This document shows positions 9,355 to 18,409 of a DNA stretch of 64,000 nucleotides, one piece after another. The stretch comes from Abiotrophia sp938010525 (GTDB taxonomy: Bacteria > Bacillota > Bacilli > Lactobacillales > Aerococcaceae), in the NCBI RefSeq assembly GCF_938010525.1, contig NZ_CALLVK010000021.1, positions 248,001-312,000 on the forward strand, written 5' to 3'. The position numbers were made by a program, and so were the translations under genes. The stretch's first letter is position 1. The number at the start of each line of letters is the position of its first letter. A model generated the notes under the pieces. That model saw only the letters and a list, made by a program, of their open reading frames with translations, did not search any database and was not told the origin of the DNA.

Positions 9355-9364
9355 GAGGAGTCTC

Positions 9365-10195
9365 CTATTCTTTTAGATCAGATAGCAAGGTCGTGCGCAA
9401 TTCAGCTAGAGAGGCTTGATCAGGGATATCGTAGTAAACACCATTAATGGTTTGGCCCTGCCCTTGTAGCTGGCCAAGTTCAAGTTGTAAATCGGCCTGA
9501 CGATACTGGTTGAAGAGGCCCATCAATTGCTCTAGAGACAAGTCCGTCGAGACGGAAGTCATAAGAGAGGCAACTTTCAAAGGATCTAGCTTAAAAGAAG
9601 CATCTTGTGCCTTATGCATCAGGGCTTCAAGCACTTGTCGTTGACGGGCTTGGCGGGCATAGTCCCCGCTTGAAGAAAAGCGATCTCGCACATAGTAGAG
9701 GGCTGTCCGGCCATCTAAATAAACCGGCGTGTCTTGGTAAAATTCATAGCCATCAATGGTAAATGTTTCAGGTGGAACTACTTCTACGCCACCCACTAAA
9801 TCCACCAAATCTTCTAGCCCCTTCATATTAAGCGCTAGATAGTGTTGGATGGGGACGCCTAGTAAGTGCTCGACGGTTAGTTTGGATAACTCCGCACCAC
9901 CATAGGCATAGGCGTGGTTGAGCTTATCCATGCCCTCGTAGCCCTCAATATTGACATAGGTGTCTCGCGGTAGGCTAACGAGGCGTAGGGTTTTATGGCT
10001 AGGGTTCAGGGTCATCACCATGATGGTATCGGAACGACCTTGTTCTGTCCGGCCCAGTTCCCCCGTGTCAATTCCTAGAAAGAGGAAAGACACAGGCTCA
10101 GAATCTGGTGCTGCCTGAACTTGAGGCCCTTGCCACAGACTGGCCACTAGGCCCAAGACGACAATTAAAAGCAAATGCTGGAGTTTTGATTTCAT
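9365..10195 (-). CDS. LytR-CpsA-Psr (LCP) family ligase
   Basis: LCP enzymes transfer undecaprenyl-linked teichoic acid or capsule chains onto peptidoglycan outside the cell. The 276-aa product has a signal-anchor helix (residues 5-28), then the LCP domain. Key features are FLFLGIDTG, RSDTIMVMTLNP (metal/pyrophosphate Asp and Arg), RLVSLPRDTYV, KLNHAYAYGG, and YVRDRFSSSGDYARQARQR with the catalytic arginines. It sits between the dehydratase and galU genes. It is short for the family, with no long C-terminal extension. The glycopolymer it attaches is not determined. Confidence 0.92.
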   Translation of the reverse strand: MKSKLQHLLLIVVLGLVASLWQGPQVQAAPDSEPVSFLFLGIDTGELGRTEQGRSDTIMVMTLNPSHKTLRLVSLPRDTYVNIEGYEGMDKLNHAYAYGGAELSKLTVEHLLGVPIQHYLALNMKGLEDLVDLVGGVEVVPPETFTIDGYEFYQDTPVYLDGRTALYYVRDRFSSSGDYARQARQRQVLEALMHKAQDASFKLDPLKVASLMTSVSTDLSLEQLMGLFNQYRQADLQLELGQLQGQGQTINGVYYDIPDQASLAELRTTLLSDLKE

Positions 10196-10207
10196 CTAGG
10201 GAGCCTC

Positions 10208-12064
10208 CTAGTCAGCTTGAGTAGTTTGATTGGCAAAACCAATAATGGCTTCCTTGAGCACATCGCCTTCTAAGGTGTCGAATTCTGCCATCTTAGCTTC
10301 AATGGTAGCCAGCGGCATGGTATTTACCTTGCCAACGAAGATTTGATCATGTACTTGGTTATCTACAAATTCTGATGCCACCAAGAGCTCTTCATAGAGT
10401 TTTTCACCCGGGCGAATACCTACTTCAATAATTGGGATTTCTTTTTCAGTATGGCCACTGAGTAGGACCATTTTCTTAGCTAGGTCATAAATCTTAACGG
10501 GTTCACCCATATCTAAGATGAAGACTTCGCCGTCGCGGGCATATGCCCCAGCATGAATAACTAAACGGCTAGCTTCCGGAATAGTCATAAAGTAGCGGGT
10601 CATACGGAAGTCGGTCACCGTTAGCGGGCCCCCTGCAGCAATTTGCCGCTCGAAGACTGGAATGACACTACCTCGGCTACCTAGGACATTACCGAAGCGA
10701 ACGGCACAATAGGTGGATTGACTAGTCTTATTGAAGCCTGTCACAATCAGTTCAGCCACACGCTTGGTTGCCCCCATCACGTTAGGTGGGTTGACCGCCT
10801 TATCTGTCGAAATCATGACCATCTTAGGCACACCAGCTTGGTCGACTGCCTTGGCCACATTATAGGTCCCGTGGATATTATTTTTGAGGGCTTCCTTAGG
10901 GTTACGCTCCATCATCGGCACATGCTTATGAGCTGCTGCATGATAGACGATAGCTGGTTGATAATCCTGGAAGACTTGTAATAAGCGTGGATAGTCTTGA
11001 ATATCTGCAATAACGGGCACATATTCAATTTCTGGATGACTCTTAATTAATTCATGGTAAATCAGATAAATGGAGTTTTCGCCATGACCTAAGAGAATGA
11101 CCCGTTTAGGCTTGAAGCGACTGACTTGCCGGCAGATTTCACTCCCGATTGAGCCGCCCGCCCCAGTCACCAAGATGGTTTTATGACTTAGCTCTTGGTC
11201 CAGGCATGACTCATCCAGGCGGATTTCCTTACGACCCAAGAGGTCTACAATGTCAATTTTCTTAATCTCATTGCGTTGTGGGCCAGCCCCTTGAATAACA
11301 TCTTCAACCTTAGGCATTTTATAGACGGTTAAGCCCGCCTCGTTACACATTTCGAGGATACGTTCATATTCGCGCGGTTCAAGAGAGGGAATAGCCACAA
11401 TGACTTCATCAATATCATATTCTTTGGCTAGGCTGGCTAAGTCATCGTAACGACCTAAGACCGGCACGCCACTTAGCTGTTGCCCCTTCTTATTGAGGTC
11501 GTTATCCAATATCCCCACAATGTCCAAATCACTGGTTTGAGGTTGATAGCTGTTCATGAAGGCCGCGCCTCCGTCCCCAGCCCCAATTAGGAAAATCCGG
11601 CGACTGGTCGCCACCTCCTGGCCGCGATCACGTTGGGAGTATAAGAGCTGCCAAATCAAACGTGGTGCAAAGACCAAGAAGGTACTCAAGAGAATGAAGA
11701 GAACCAAGAAACGAACGGAAAACTGAGGCAAGAAGACATAGCTAATGCCATAGCCCACCACACTGGAAATGGCGATGGTGGAAAAGAGCTTCATAAATTC
11801 ATCTAGGGAATTGTATCGGCTCATACTTGCTGCCAAGCCCATAAGATGGGTTAAGACTTGGTAAATTGCAAAAGTTAACCCCACATACACAATATAGTCA
11901 AAGGGATTAGGGTTAATCAAGGTATAGAAGAGGACATAGGATACCACAATGGCTACAATAAAACTTATTAAGTCACTGATGGCCCAGAAAAATTGTTTCT
12001 GCCCCCGATTTAATCTTTCAACGATGTCTATTACATAGCCGGCTATATCTTTATTCAAAATCAT
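10208..12064 (-). CDS. Membrane nucleotide-sugar 4,6-dehydratase (CapD/EpsC/WbpM-like)
   Basis: Likely converts UDP-GlcNAc to a 4-keto-6-deoxy sugar, the first step to bacillosamine- or FucNAc-type residues. Four N-terminal membrane helices (residues about 25-145) precede a CoA-binding-like Rossmann domain (IFLIGAGDGGAAF). After it comes an extended SDR dehydratase domain with TGAGGSIGSEICRQV, STDKAVNPPNVMGATKR and RPGEKLYEELL. I chose ATG at 12064, because GGTGG lies just before it within the upstream-extended frame. The result is 618 aa. It heads the operon with the LCP and galU genes, and a TTGTAT-17-TAAAAT promoter lies upstream. Confidence 0.9.
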   Translation of the reverse strand: MILNKDIAGYVIDIVERLNRGQKQFFWAISDLISFIVAIVVSYVLFYTLINPNPFDYIVYVGLTFAIYQVLTHLMGLAASMSRYNSLDEFMKLFSTIAISSVVGYGISYVFLPQFSVRFLVLFILLSTFLVFAPRLIWQLLYSQRDRGQEVATSRRIFLIGAGDGGAAFMNSYQPQTSDLDIVGILDNDLNKKGQQLSGVPVLGRYDDLASLAKEYDIDEVIVAIPSLEPREYERILEMCNEAGLTVYKMPKVEDVIQGAGPQRNEIKKIDIVDLLGRKEIRLDESCLDQELSHKTILVTGAGGSIGSEICRQVSRFKPKRVILLGHGENSIYLIYHELIKSHPEIEYVPVIADIQDYPRLLQVFQDYQPAIVYHAAAHKHVPMMERNPKEALKNNIHGTYNVAKAVDQAGVPKMVMISTDKAVNPPNVMGATKRVAELIVTGFNKTSQSTYCAVRFGNVLGSRGSVIPVFERQIAAGGPLTVTDFRMTRYFMTIPEASRLVIHAGAYARDGEVFILDMGEPVKIYDLAKKMVLLSGHTEKEIPIIEVGIRPGEKLYEELLVASEFVDNQVHDQIFVGKVNTMPLATIEAKMAEFDTLEGDVLKEAIIGFANQTTQAD

Positions 12065-12108
12065 ACTGCCACCTTTTCTATAGATTTGCATTCTTTTGTA
12101 TCAGTACT

Positions 12109-12137
12109 ATTTTACTCTTGATTGGGGCAAAATACAA
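12109..12137 (-). promoter_or_regulatory. Putative promoter of the dehydratase-LCP-galU operon
   Basis: The minus strand carries TTGTAT (12137-12132), a 17-nt spacer and TAAAAT (12114-12109), about 45 nt before the start codon. Confidence 0.55.
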
Positions 12138-12195
12138 TGTATTTTCGCCAAAAAGGGCCTAAGTCAGCTCATTGGATTTTGCCTGCATCCTAAAT

Positions 12196-12224
12196 AAAAA
12201 GACGGTAAGGTGAAACCTTACCGT
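12196..12224 (-). terminator. Terminator after the YesN-type regulator
   Basis: A perfect 10-bp stem (ACGGTAAGGT and complement) with a GAA-containing loop is followed by CTTTTTATTT on the minus strand. It overlaps the last codons and stop of the regulator gene. Confidence 0.88.
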
Positions 12225-13699
12225 GTGACTGGTTTATCTTCTTGGGCCTTAAGGTGATCATGGTAGTGTTGGCGATACTCTTTGGGACTGACACCCTCTG
12301 ATTGTTTAAAGACCCGGTAAAAATAGGCTTGATTCTGGTAGCCGACTTTGACCGCAATCTGTGCCACTGATAGCTTAGACGCAATCAGTAAATCCTTGGC
12401 AATCGCTAAACGATATTGATTGATATAACGGGACAAGGTCATGCCAACCTCGCGCTTAAAGAGTTGCCCTAAGTACATAACATTGACATGGAGGTCATCT
12501 GCCAAACTCTTCATGGAGATATTTTCGTTATAGCGTTCATAGATGGCCGCCAAGACTTCATTGACAATAGGTGGATAGAGGTGGTGGCGCTTCTCATGCC
12601 CACCTAAATCCAAACTTTCCTTGAGATGCTGGCTTAGCAAGGCAAAAGTCAGAGGTTGATTGGCCCCTTCATCTAGGAGACTGGTTGGGGTATGCTGGTT
12701 AGACTTAATATCAAAGTAATGCCGAATCAAGGCCGTTAATTGCACCACTTCCTGAGGCACTAGTTCCCGCTCCTGGCAAAAGGCCAAGAAGCTATCTAAG
12801 TCCGCATCCAGCTTAATGCTATTCTGATTATCGATGGCTTCATAGAGATGGCCCACTAATTGATCGACTAACTTAACGGTCGTAGGATCCGTTTGGGCAG
12901 CGTCACGCTCATCCTGCCAAAAGATTTGCCTAGCTCGCTCCTCATCCCACTCCCATTCATAGAAAAGCCGTCGACTTTCAGCCTGAAGGAAGGCTTGGAG
13001 TTTATGATGGATGTTGGTCAGCGACAGATTAGTCTGTATTTGCATGCCACTATCTTGAGGATCTTGCTTAAAATCCGACTGAGGTATAATCCCTAGTAGC
13101 CAGTCACCTAGCACCATAATAGACCAACCACCTGCAGCCAACAATTGGGGCTGACAAGTCTTTTGTGCCAAAACCCACTGCCAATTGGGGGCAGTGACAT
13201 CCTGGTAACGAAGAGGCAAGCTCCCTTGGCCTATCTCTAGCCAACTAGTCAGTTGAGCTTGCTCATGGTCAGAAATAACCTGAGCTAGGGCTCGCTTATC
13301 CCGAATTTCTTGGGCCACTTGGCTAAGCACCCGATGAAGCTCTACCTTGTCGATAGGCTTAAGCAGATAATTCTTGGCTCCTAATTCCATGCCTCGCTTA
13401 ACGTACTCAAATTCCTGATAACCTGACACAAAAATGAAGACAAAGTCCTGGCCTAGCTCCTTGGCTTGACTAATAAAATCAATCCCCGTTACGTTAGGCA
13501 TATTGACATCGGTGATGACAATATCCACAGCTTGGTGACTCATTAAGTCCAAGGCTTCCTGGCCATTACCGGCTGTCCCTACAAGTTGCAAACCTAGTTC
13601 TTGCCAGCGGATCAGGCGTTCTAAGCCTTTGACAATCATGTACTCATCGTCCACAATCATGACCCTGAGTGGGGTGGGTTGAAAGGACACTGGAGCCAT
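12218..13699 (-). CDS. YesN-type response regulator with AraC DNA-binding domain
   Basis: Cytoplasmic transcription activator paired with the adjacent YesM-type kinase. The 493-aa product has an N-terminal receiver domain (about residues 10-130) with the acidic pair in MIVDDEYMI, phospho-acceptor Asp in DIVITDVNMP, and LLKPID lysine. A long middle region of unknown fold follows. The C-terminal double HTH of AraC type (about 380-480) includes MSLKSLAD-like and VAQIAVKVGYQNQAYFYRVFK helices. The ATG at 13699 is preceded by GGAGGTG. The gene overlaps the kinase by 43 bp, so the two are co-translated. It probably drives the sugar importer and glycosidase genes upstream in the same gene cluster. 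Confidence 0.92.
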   Translation of the reverse strand: MAPVSFQPTPLRVMIVDDEYMIVKGLERLIRWQELGLQLVGTAGNGQEALDLMSHQAVDIVITDVNMPNVTGIDFISQAKELGQDFVFIFVSGYQEFEYVKRGMELGAKNYLLKPIDKVELHRVLSQVAQEIRDKRALAQVISDHEQAQLTSWLEIGQGSLPLRYQDVTAPNWQWVLAQKTCQPQLLAAGGWSIMVLGDWLLGIIPQSDFKQDPQDSGMQIQTNLSLTNIHHKLQAFLQAESRRLFYEWEWDEERARQIFWQDERDAAQTDPTTVKLVDQLVGHLYEAIDNQNSIKLDADLDSFLAFCQERELVPQEVVQLTALIRHYFDIKSNQHTPTSLLDEGANQPLTFALLSQHLKESLDLGGHEKRHHLYPPIVNEVLAAIYERYNENISMKSLADDLHVNVMYLGQLFKREVGMTLSRYINQYRLAIAKDLLIASKLSVAQIAVKVGYQNQAYFYRVFKQSEGVSPKEYRQHYHDHLKAQEDKPVTR

Positions 13700-15384
13700 A
13701 CACGGACACCTCCTTCTTCATTTACTTGATAAGATAAAGTAGCCTGGCCACCAAAATAATGATGGAGTCGCTCAGCCACATTAAAGATCCCAATTGACTG
13801 CCGGCTATTCGGTTCAATGGGTCGCGCCCCTTCTCTTAATCCTTGATTTAAGGAGCTGAGGGTTTCTGGGGACATACCTCTCCCATTATCAGACACTTCA
13901 ATCCAGAGCCTGCTAGTCAGGTTGGCTTGGTCGGCCACGTCTTCCACCCAGGCTTTGATGACTAAGTGGTTATCACTCCTAGCGAAATCCACGCCATGCA
14001 CAAAATAGTTTTCAATCAATGGTTGCAAGGTAAACTTAGGCAAGACGAAAGCTTGACATTCTGACGTCATTTCAATATCCACCTGCAATTTGTTAGGATA
14101 ACGCACTTGGTAGAGGTGGATGTATTTACGGCAGAAGGAAAGCTCACGCTCCAAGGTCGTCTCCTTCTCATCGCTAATATTATTTCTTAATAAGGCAGCA
14201 AAATCATAGACGATATCGGCCAATTCATCTGCCCCCTCAGTCAGGGCACTCATGCGAATAAACTCTAGCGTGTTATACATAAAATGCGGATTAATTTGCG
14301 ACTGCAAAGCCTTGAGAATGGCTTCGTGCTCGCGAGCTTCCATGGAATAGAGTTCCTGTATGTTAACCTGATACTGGTCTAACATGGTATTAATGGAATG
14401 AGTAATTTCCCGCAGTTCATCCTGCTTATCCGTTTCCCGAATACGATAGTAAAATTGCCCTTCTCCAATTCGCTTGAGGGTCGTGACCATATCATGAACC
14501 TGATTGGAATAGGCCCCGAAGAAACGATAAAGCAAGGCCAAGAGGATGACGGCCACAAGTATGGTAATCAAGGTAATCACTAATACAGGACCCGTAACCC
14601 GTTGCCAGATAATGGACTTAGGCAGAAGGCTGATGATTAGTAAATCTTCGCCCGTCTCCATGCGGCTGACCAGGTAGCCAGAAGGCACGTTTTCTCCTCT
14701 GATGACCGCTTGTAGCTTGTCTTGACTCAGCTTGCCACGTTCTAGGAGCATGCGTTTGAGCTTGGCATCGACGACAACAGTTTGAGCCTTGGTTAAGAGC
14801 GGCGACTCAGCCACCCCTTGAAAGAAACGATCGGCATGGTAGTTGACTTGTACCTGCCCCAAACTATGGCCAGAACGCAAGTCAAATAAGGGCCGGTCAA
14901 AGCCAATCTCTTTACCCTCTTCTTTACTTATATCAGACGGCATCATCTTACGGCCTCGTGTGTTGTCGGCGGTAGAGACAATCAGTTCTTTGGCATTATC
15001 GACATGGATAACAATAGAGGTAATATCTTGAAACTCCCGATGAAGTCGATAGAGCTTATCAGGCAAGTAGAGATTGTACTGACGATTCATCAGAAAACTC
15101 TCTAGCGACTCCTGGTAGCTAGAATTGGCATAATGGCGCAAGGCTTCAATCTGCTTGGTTGACTCGGTCAGTTTTTGCGCGATTTTCTGAGTATCTTGAT
15201 CAGCCTGACTGAGCTCTGACTGAATATGGTAATGCATGAGATTGAGCTCAGCCAGGGCATTATTAATGTTATGTTGATAGAGCAAGTAGACCGCTACTAG
15301 TGGCAGAAGAAAAACTAAGACCAAAATCAGGGTCGCATAGTAGCGTAAGAGCCGACTAAAGCGGTTGGGATTCTTCTGGCTCAT
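13657..15384 (-). CDS. YesM-type sensor histidine kinase
   Basis: Membrane kinase that senses an extracellular cue, likely the sugar or its loaded binding protein. The 575-aa protein has a membrane helix at about residues 14-36, an extracytoplasmic sensor of about 230 residues and a second helix at about 268-292. A HAMP linker, the His_kinase domain with the phospho-His in QINPHFMYNTL, and an HATPase domain (ENYFVHGVDF, SDNGRGMS) follow. The start has GGAG 9 nt upstream and overlaps the YesL gene by 29 bp. This kinase class normally works with an AraC-type regulator, present next door. Confidence 0.93.
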   Translation of the reverse strand: MSQKNPNRFSRLLRYYATLILVLVFLLPLVAVYLLYQHNINNALAELNLMHYHIQSELSQADQDTQKIAQKLTESTKQIEALRHYANSSYQESLESFLMNRQYNLYLPDKLYRLHREFQDITSIVIHVDNAKELIVSTADNTRGRKMMPSDISKEEGKEIGFDRPLFDLRSGHSLGQVQVNYHADRFFQGVAESPLLTKAQTVVVDAKLKRMLLERGKLSQDKLQAVIRGENVPSGYLVSRMETGEDLLIISLLPKSIIWQRVTGPVLVITLITILVAVILLALLYRFFGAYSNQVHDMVTTLKRIGEGQFYYRIRETDKQDELREITHSINTMLDQYQVNIQELYSMEAREHEAILKALQSQINPHFMYNTLEFIRMSALTEGADELADIVYDFAALLRNNISDEKETTLERELSFCRKYIHLYQVRYPNKLQVDIEMTSECQAFVLPKFTLQPLIENYFVHGVDFARSDNHLVIKAWVEDVADQANLTSRLWIEVSDNGRGMSPETLSSLNQGLREGARPIEPNSRQSIGIFNVAERLHHYFGGQATLSYQVNEEGGVRVWLQCPFNPPHSGS

Positions 15385-15982
15385 GCGGAATCACTCCTTG
15401 CCGACGCCACTCTCTCAAATAGAAGGATGACAAGCTAGTCACCCAGAGAGGGACCGCGAAGATAAAGGCCAAGGCTGGGAAGGTCATCACCACCCAGACA
15501 ATAACCAAACTATAAACCAAGGTCAGAAGATTGGGACGTGGCGTCACCAAAAGTTGGAAGAAGCTAAACTTAATGAATTGGCTGGCTTCTCCCTGGTAGA
15601 CAACCCGCATTTGACTCTCTGCTACTAAAGCTAGGTTCACTAGGACTAAAACTGTCGCTTGGATAACAAGGGCCACCAAGAAGATGAGGCCCCGCATTTG
15701 AGAGCTAATAAAAATCAACCAACAAAGAAAGATAGACAAGAGGGTATAGAAGAGATTGAGGCCCCAACTATCACGGCGGTTGGCCTTATAGCTATCCCAA
15801 AAGCCAGAGAAAGTCAGCAGGTCTGCTCGCCATTTAGCGCTTTGGTGGGCTTCAGTTAAGGCCGTCAGACTAGCCATGGTGCCAAAAAGGCCCAAACCAG
15901 CCAACCAGCCTAACCAGAAAAAGGCGGCCCCCTTCATCCAATAGTAGACTCGCATCATCATCTCAACAAGTTTAGTTTCCAT
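15356..15982 (-). CDS. YesL family membrane protein (DUF624)
   Basis: A 208-aa integral membrane protein with about five hydrophobic segments, beginning with the WMKGAAFFWLGWLAGLGLFG helix typical of YesL. Such proteins occur beside YesM/YesN systems and sugar ABC importers; their biochemical role is not established. The gene overlaps GH92 by 11 bp and the kinase by 29 bp, so it is part of one transcription unit. The C-terminus is charged and cytoplasmic by prediction. Assignment rests on length, helix pattern and context. Confidence 0.82.
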   Translation of the reverse strand: METKLVEMMMRVYYWMKGAAFFWLGWLAGLGLFGTMASLTALTEAHQSAKWRADLLTFSGFWDSYKANRRDSWGLNLFYTLLSIFLCWLIFISSQMRGLIFLVALVIQATVLVLVNLALVAESQMRVVYQGEASQFIKFSFFQLLVTPRPNLLTLVYSLVIVWVVMTFPALAFIFAVPLWVTSLSSFYLREWRRQGVIPHEPEESQPL

Positions 15983-18254
15983 GCGTTTCCTCCTCTATCT
16001 TACAATCAAAACTATTATACTCCCTTTGGCCATTTAGCGCTAGAGAAAACGGTCTTAAAGATGGCTCTGTTGGCTTCAGTGACGGTAGAAAGCCTAGCTC
16101 CTGCTCTAATTGGCCACCCGCCATTATGTCCTCATAAGTCAAGAAGTGAGCATCATAATCTCGGCCATTTAATTGGCGGCGTAAAACCACATTGAGTACC
16201 TGGCTAGGATTTAAGGTAGACCATTGGAACCTTAACCCGCCACTTAAGTTTAGACTGGCCTGATCCCAGATGCTGATCCCTAAGACATATTGATTAGTCC
16301 CTGGTGTCACTGCATAGATTCCCAGAGAGCTCAAGACGAACCAGGCTGATAAGGAGCCGTTGTCCTCGTCACCAATATAGCCCTCTTCTTCCAACTTAAA
16401 GGCCTCTAGCATGAGCGATTTAAGCAATTGATGGGCCATATGTGGGTGGCCAGCATAGATTGGCAAGTAAGGCAAATGGAAGCTCGGCTGATTGGACAGG
16501 GCTAGCTGGCCCCAGTCGCGACGGGCCATTTCTAACATTTCATGAATTTCATAGCCATAGCCATCCACCCGGTAGCTAGCCGGTTGATTAATTAAGGCCT
16601 GCAGCTGCTGGTAGAAGGCAGCATCCCCGCCATGTAGGTCTACTAAGTCGGCTAAATTATGATAGACCGCGAAAGACTGCTGCCAGGCAGAACCCTCGGT
16701 ATAAGGACCACCCCAGGTTTGGCTAACAAAGCTGTCTAAGAAGTGACCTACTTGGTCCTTGGCCCGCATGAGGCCAGTCTCTCCATCGAATAGATGGCGG
16801 TAGTTGAGGGATTGTTGGCGGTAGTCCTTGGCTCTCTCATAATCGCCTAAAGCCTGCGCTACCTGACTAATACAGAAGTCGCTATAGGCGTAGTCCAGAC
16901 TTTTATTGACCGACTCGCTATAGCTTGCTGGCAAATAACCCAAACGGCCATAGTCGGCGCCTCCCTGGCGCCCTTCTAAGGAGTGGGCACTCTCTGTCTC
17001 AGCCGTATAAAGCATGGCCTGATAAAGCTTGTGGGCTAACTCTCCAGCCACCAGTCCTTTGACGACAGCATCCGCAATGACCGCATCCACCAAGGTCCCT
17101 GGCATGAGCCCCCGTTCATCAGGAGACAGCCATTTAGGCAAGAAACCATCTTCTCGGGCGACAGCTAGAATGCCTTCTAGGAAGAGTGGCACCATTTCAG
17201 GCACAATTAAGGCATAGAGTGGGTAGTTAGTCCGGAAGGTGTCCCAGTAGCCATTGTTGGTGAAGAAGTAGCCAGGCTCCAACTTACCTGTATAAGGCGA
17301 TTGATGAATAGGCTCCCCGGCCTCCGACCACTCATAGGCCGCCTGAGGAAAGGTGGCCGTCCGATAGAGACAGTGATAAAAACGATCGACTAGCTTTCTT
17401 TCTCGATGGCTAACTGTTAAACGACTCAGATAGTCCTCCCACGCTGCCTCCGTCTGAGCGCACTGCTGGTCCCAGGTCTGGCCGAAGAAGTCAGATTGCC
17501 CATAATTAAGCTCGAGCTGGTCTGGGCTAATATAGGATGTCACCCATTCCAAATGCAAAGACTGGTTTGAGATAGCTTCAATGCCGTCCAACTCTAGCCA
17601 AAGTTGGTGGAGACCCTCTCCCAAATCCACCACCTGGCAAAGCTTGAAGGTGACACCCTCCGGCGCTAGCATCCGGCTATATTGACCATATTGACCGTAC
17701 TTAGACCCTGCTAGCTGATTGGTGTAGAAAGTCAGCTCATGACCCTCTAGCTCATACCAACCACTTTGGGCCAAAACCAAGCTCATGACCCAATGTCCCT
17801 TAGGATAGCGTCGGTCAGGCGTCACCTTAAGGCTTGCCCCATCCCGGGTTGGACAACAAGCCACCTGCAAACCATCTCGCAATCGTTGGTAGGACAAAAA
17901 GCCTGGTCGAAATTGAGCTAGATCACCGCGATAGCCAGAGCTAGCTAGTTCTCGACTGGCCTCAGCAGACAGAGGGCTCTTAAGTTGATTCCACTCCTTA
18001 TCCGTTAGGCAGGCCACCTGCCAAGTAACCCAGGCAAAGTCGCCCATCCAGGGACTGGGTTGGTGGGTCAACCTAATCCCAAAAGCAGTACCATCTTCCG
18101 GATGGAAAAAGCGTGGTTCCCCAGGCCGGGTCTCCAAAACAAAATGGTTCATGCCAAAGGGCACCCCAGTATAAGGCAGGGTGTTGCCCTGACCTAAGCG
18201 GTGACTATTCCGCGTCCCCCAACGGGTATCAACGGTTTGGTAAGGAGCTGACAT
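15972..18254 (-). CDS. GH92 family alpha-mannosidase
   Basis: Family GH92 enzymes are calcium-dependent exo-alpha-mannosidases, many specific for alpha-1,2-mannose of N-glycans. The 760-aa product starts DTRWGTRNSHRLGQGN and continues with GNTLPYTGVPFGMNHF and LTHQPSPWMGD, all family hallmarks. The (alpha/alpha)6 catalytic domain contains NGYWDTFRTNYPLYAL, LPKWLSPDERGLMPGT, and the C-terminal YIGDEDNGSLSAWFVLSSLG. No signal peptide is present, so it acts in the cytoplasm on imported oligosaccharides. Ribosome site AGGAAG lies 8 nt before the ATG. The gene is between the importer genes and YesL. Linkage preference cannot be decided from sequence. Confidence 0.92.
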   Translation of the reverse strand: MSAPYQTVDTRWGTRNSHRLGQGNTLPYTGVPFGMNHFVLETRPGEPRFFHPEDGTAFGIRLTHQPSPWMGDFAWVTWQVACLTDKEWNQLKSPLSAEASRELASSGYRGDLAQFRPGFLSYQRLRDGLQVACCPTRDGASLKVTPDRRYPKGHWVMSLVLAQSGWYELEGHELTFYTNQLAGSKYGQYGQYSRMLAPEGVTFKLCQVVDLGEGLHQLWLELDGIEAISNQSLHLEWVTSYISPDQLELNYGQSDFFGQTWDQQCAQTEAAWEDYLSRLTVSHRERKLVDRFYHCLYRTATFPQAAYEWSEAGEPIHQSPYTGKLEPGYFFTNNGYWDTFRTNYPLYALIVPEMVPLFLEGILAVAREDGFLPKWLSPDERGLMPGTLVDAVIADAVVKGLVAGELAHKLYQAMLYTAETESAHSLEGRQGGADYGRLGYLPASYSESVNKSLDYAYSDFCISQVAQALGDYERAKDYRQQSLNYRHLFDGETGLMRAKDQVGHFLDSFVSQTWGGPYTEGSAWQQSFAVYHNLADLVDLHGGDAAFYQQLQALINQPASYRVDGYGYEIHEMLEMARRDWGQLALSNQPSFHLPYLPIYAGHPHMAHQLLKSLMLEAFKLEEEGYIGDEDNGSLSAWFVLSSLGIYAVTPGTNQYVLGISIWDQASLNLSGGLRFQWSTLNPSQVLNVVLRRQLNGRDYDAHFLTYEDIMAGGQLEQELGFLPSLKPTEPSLRPFSLALNGQREYNSFDCKIEEETHGN

Positions 18255-18367
18255 CTCTTTTCTTCCTTTCTTTCAATCGTCAATCCCTGGACTGACGGAG
18301 CATGCTGACTAAGCCAACCTAAGCGGGCTGCTCCGGTTGCAAGAATCGAAGATTCCTTTAACAACAA

Positions 18368-18392
18368 GAGGCTGGAACTGAGTCCCAGCCTC
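18368..18392 (-). terminator. Hairpin after the solute-binding protein gene
   Basis: Arms GAGGCTGG and CCAGCCTC flank a 9-nt loop, followed by TTGTTGTT on the minus strand. It separates the abundant binding-protein message from GH92. It could be a leaky terminator or an mRNA-stabilising hairpin. Confidence 0.7.
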
Positions 18393-18409
18393 GCCTCATT
18401 CATTAGGCA

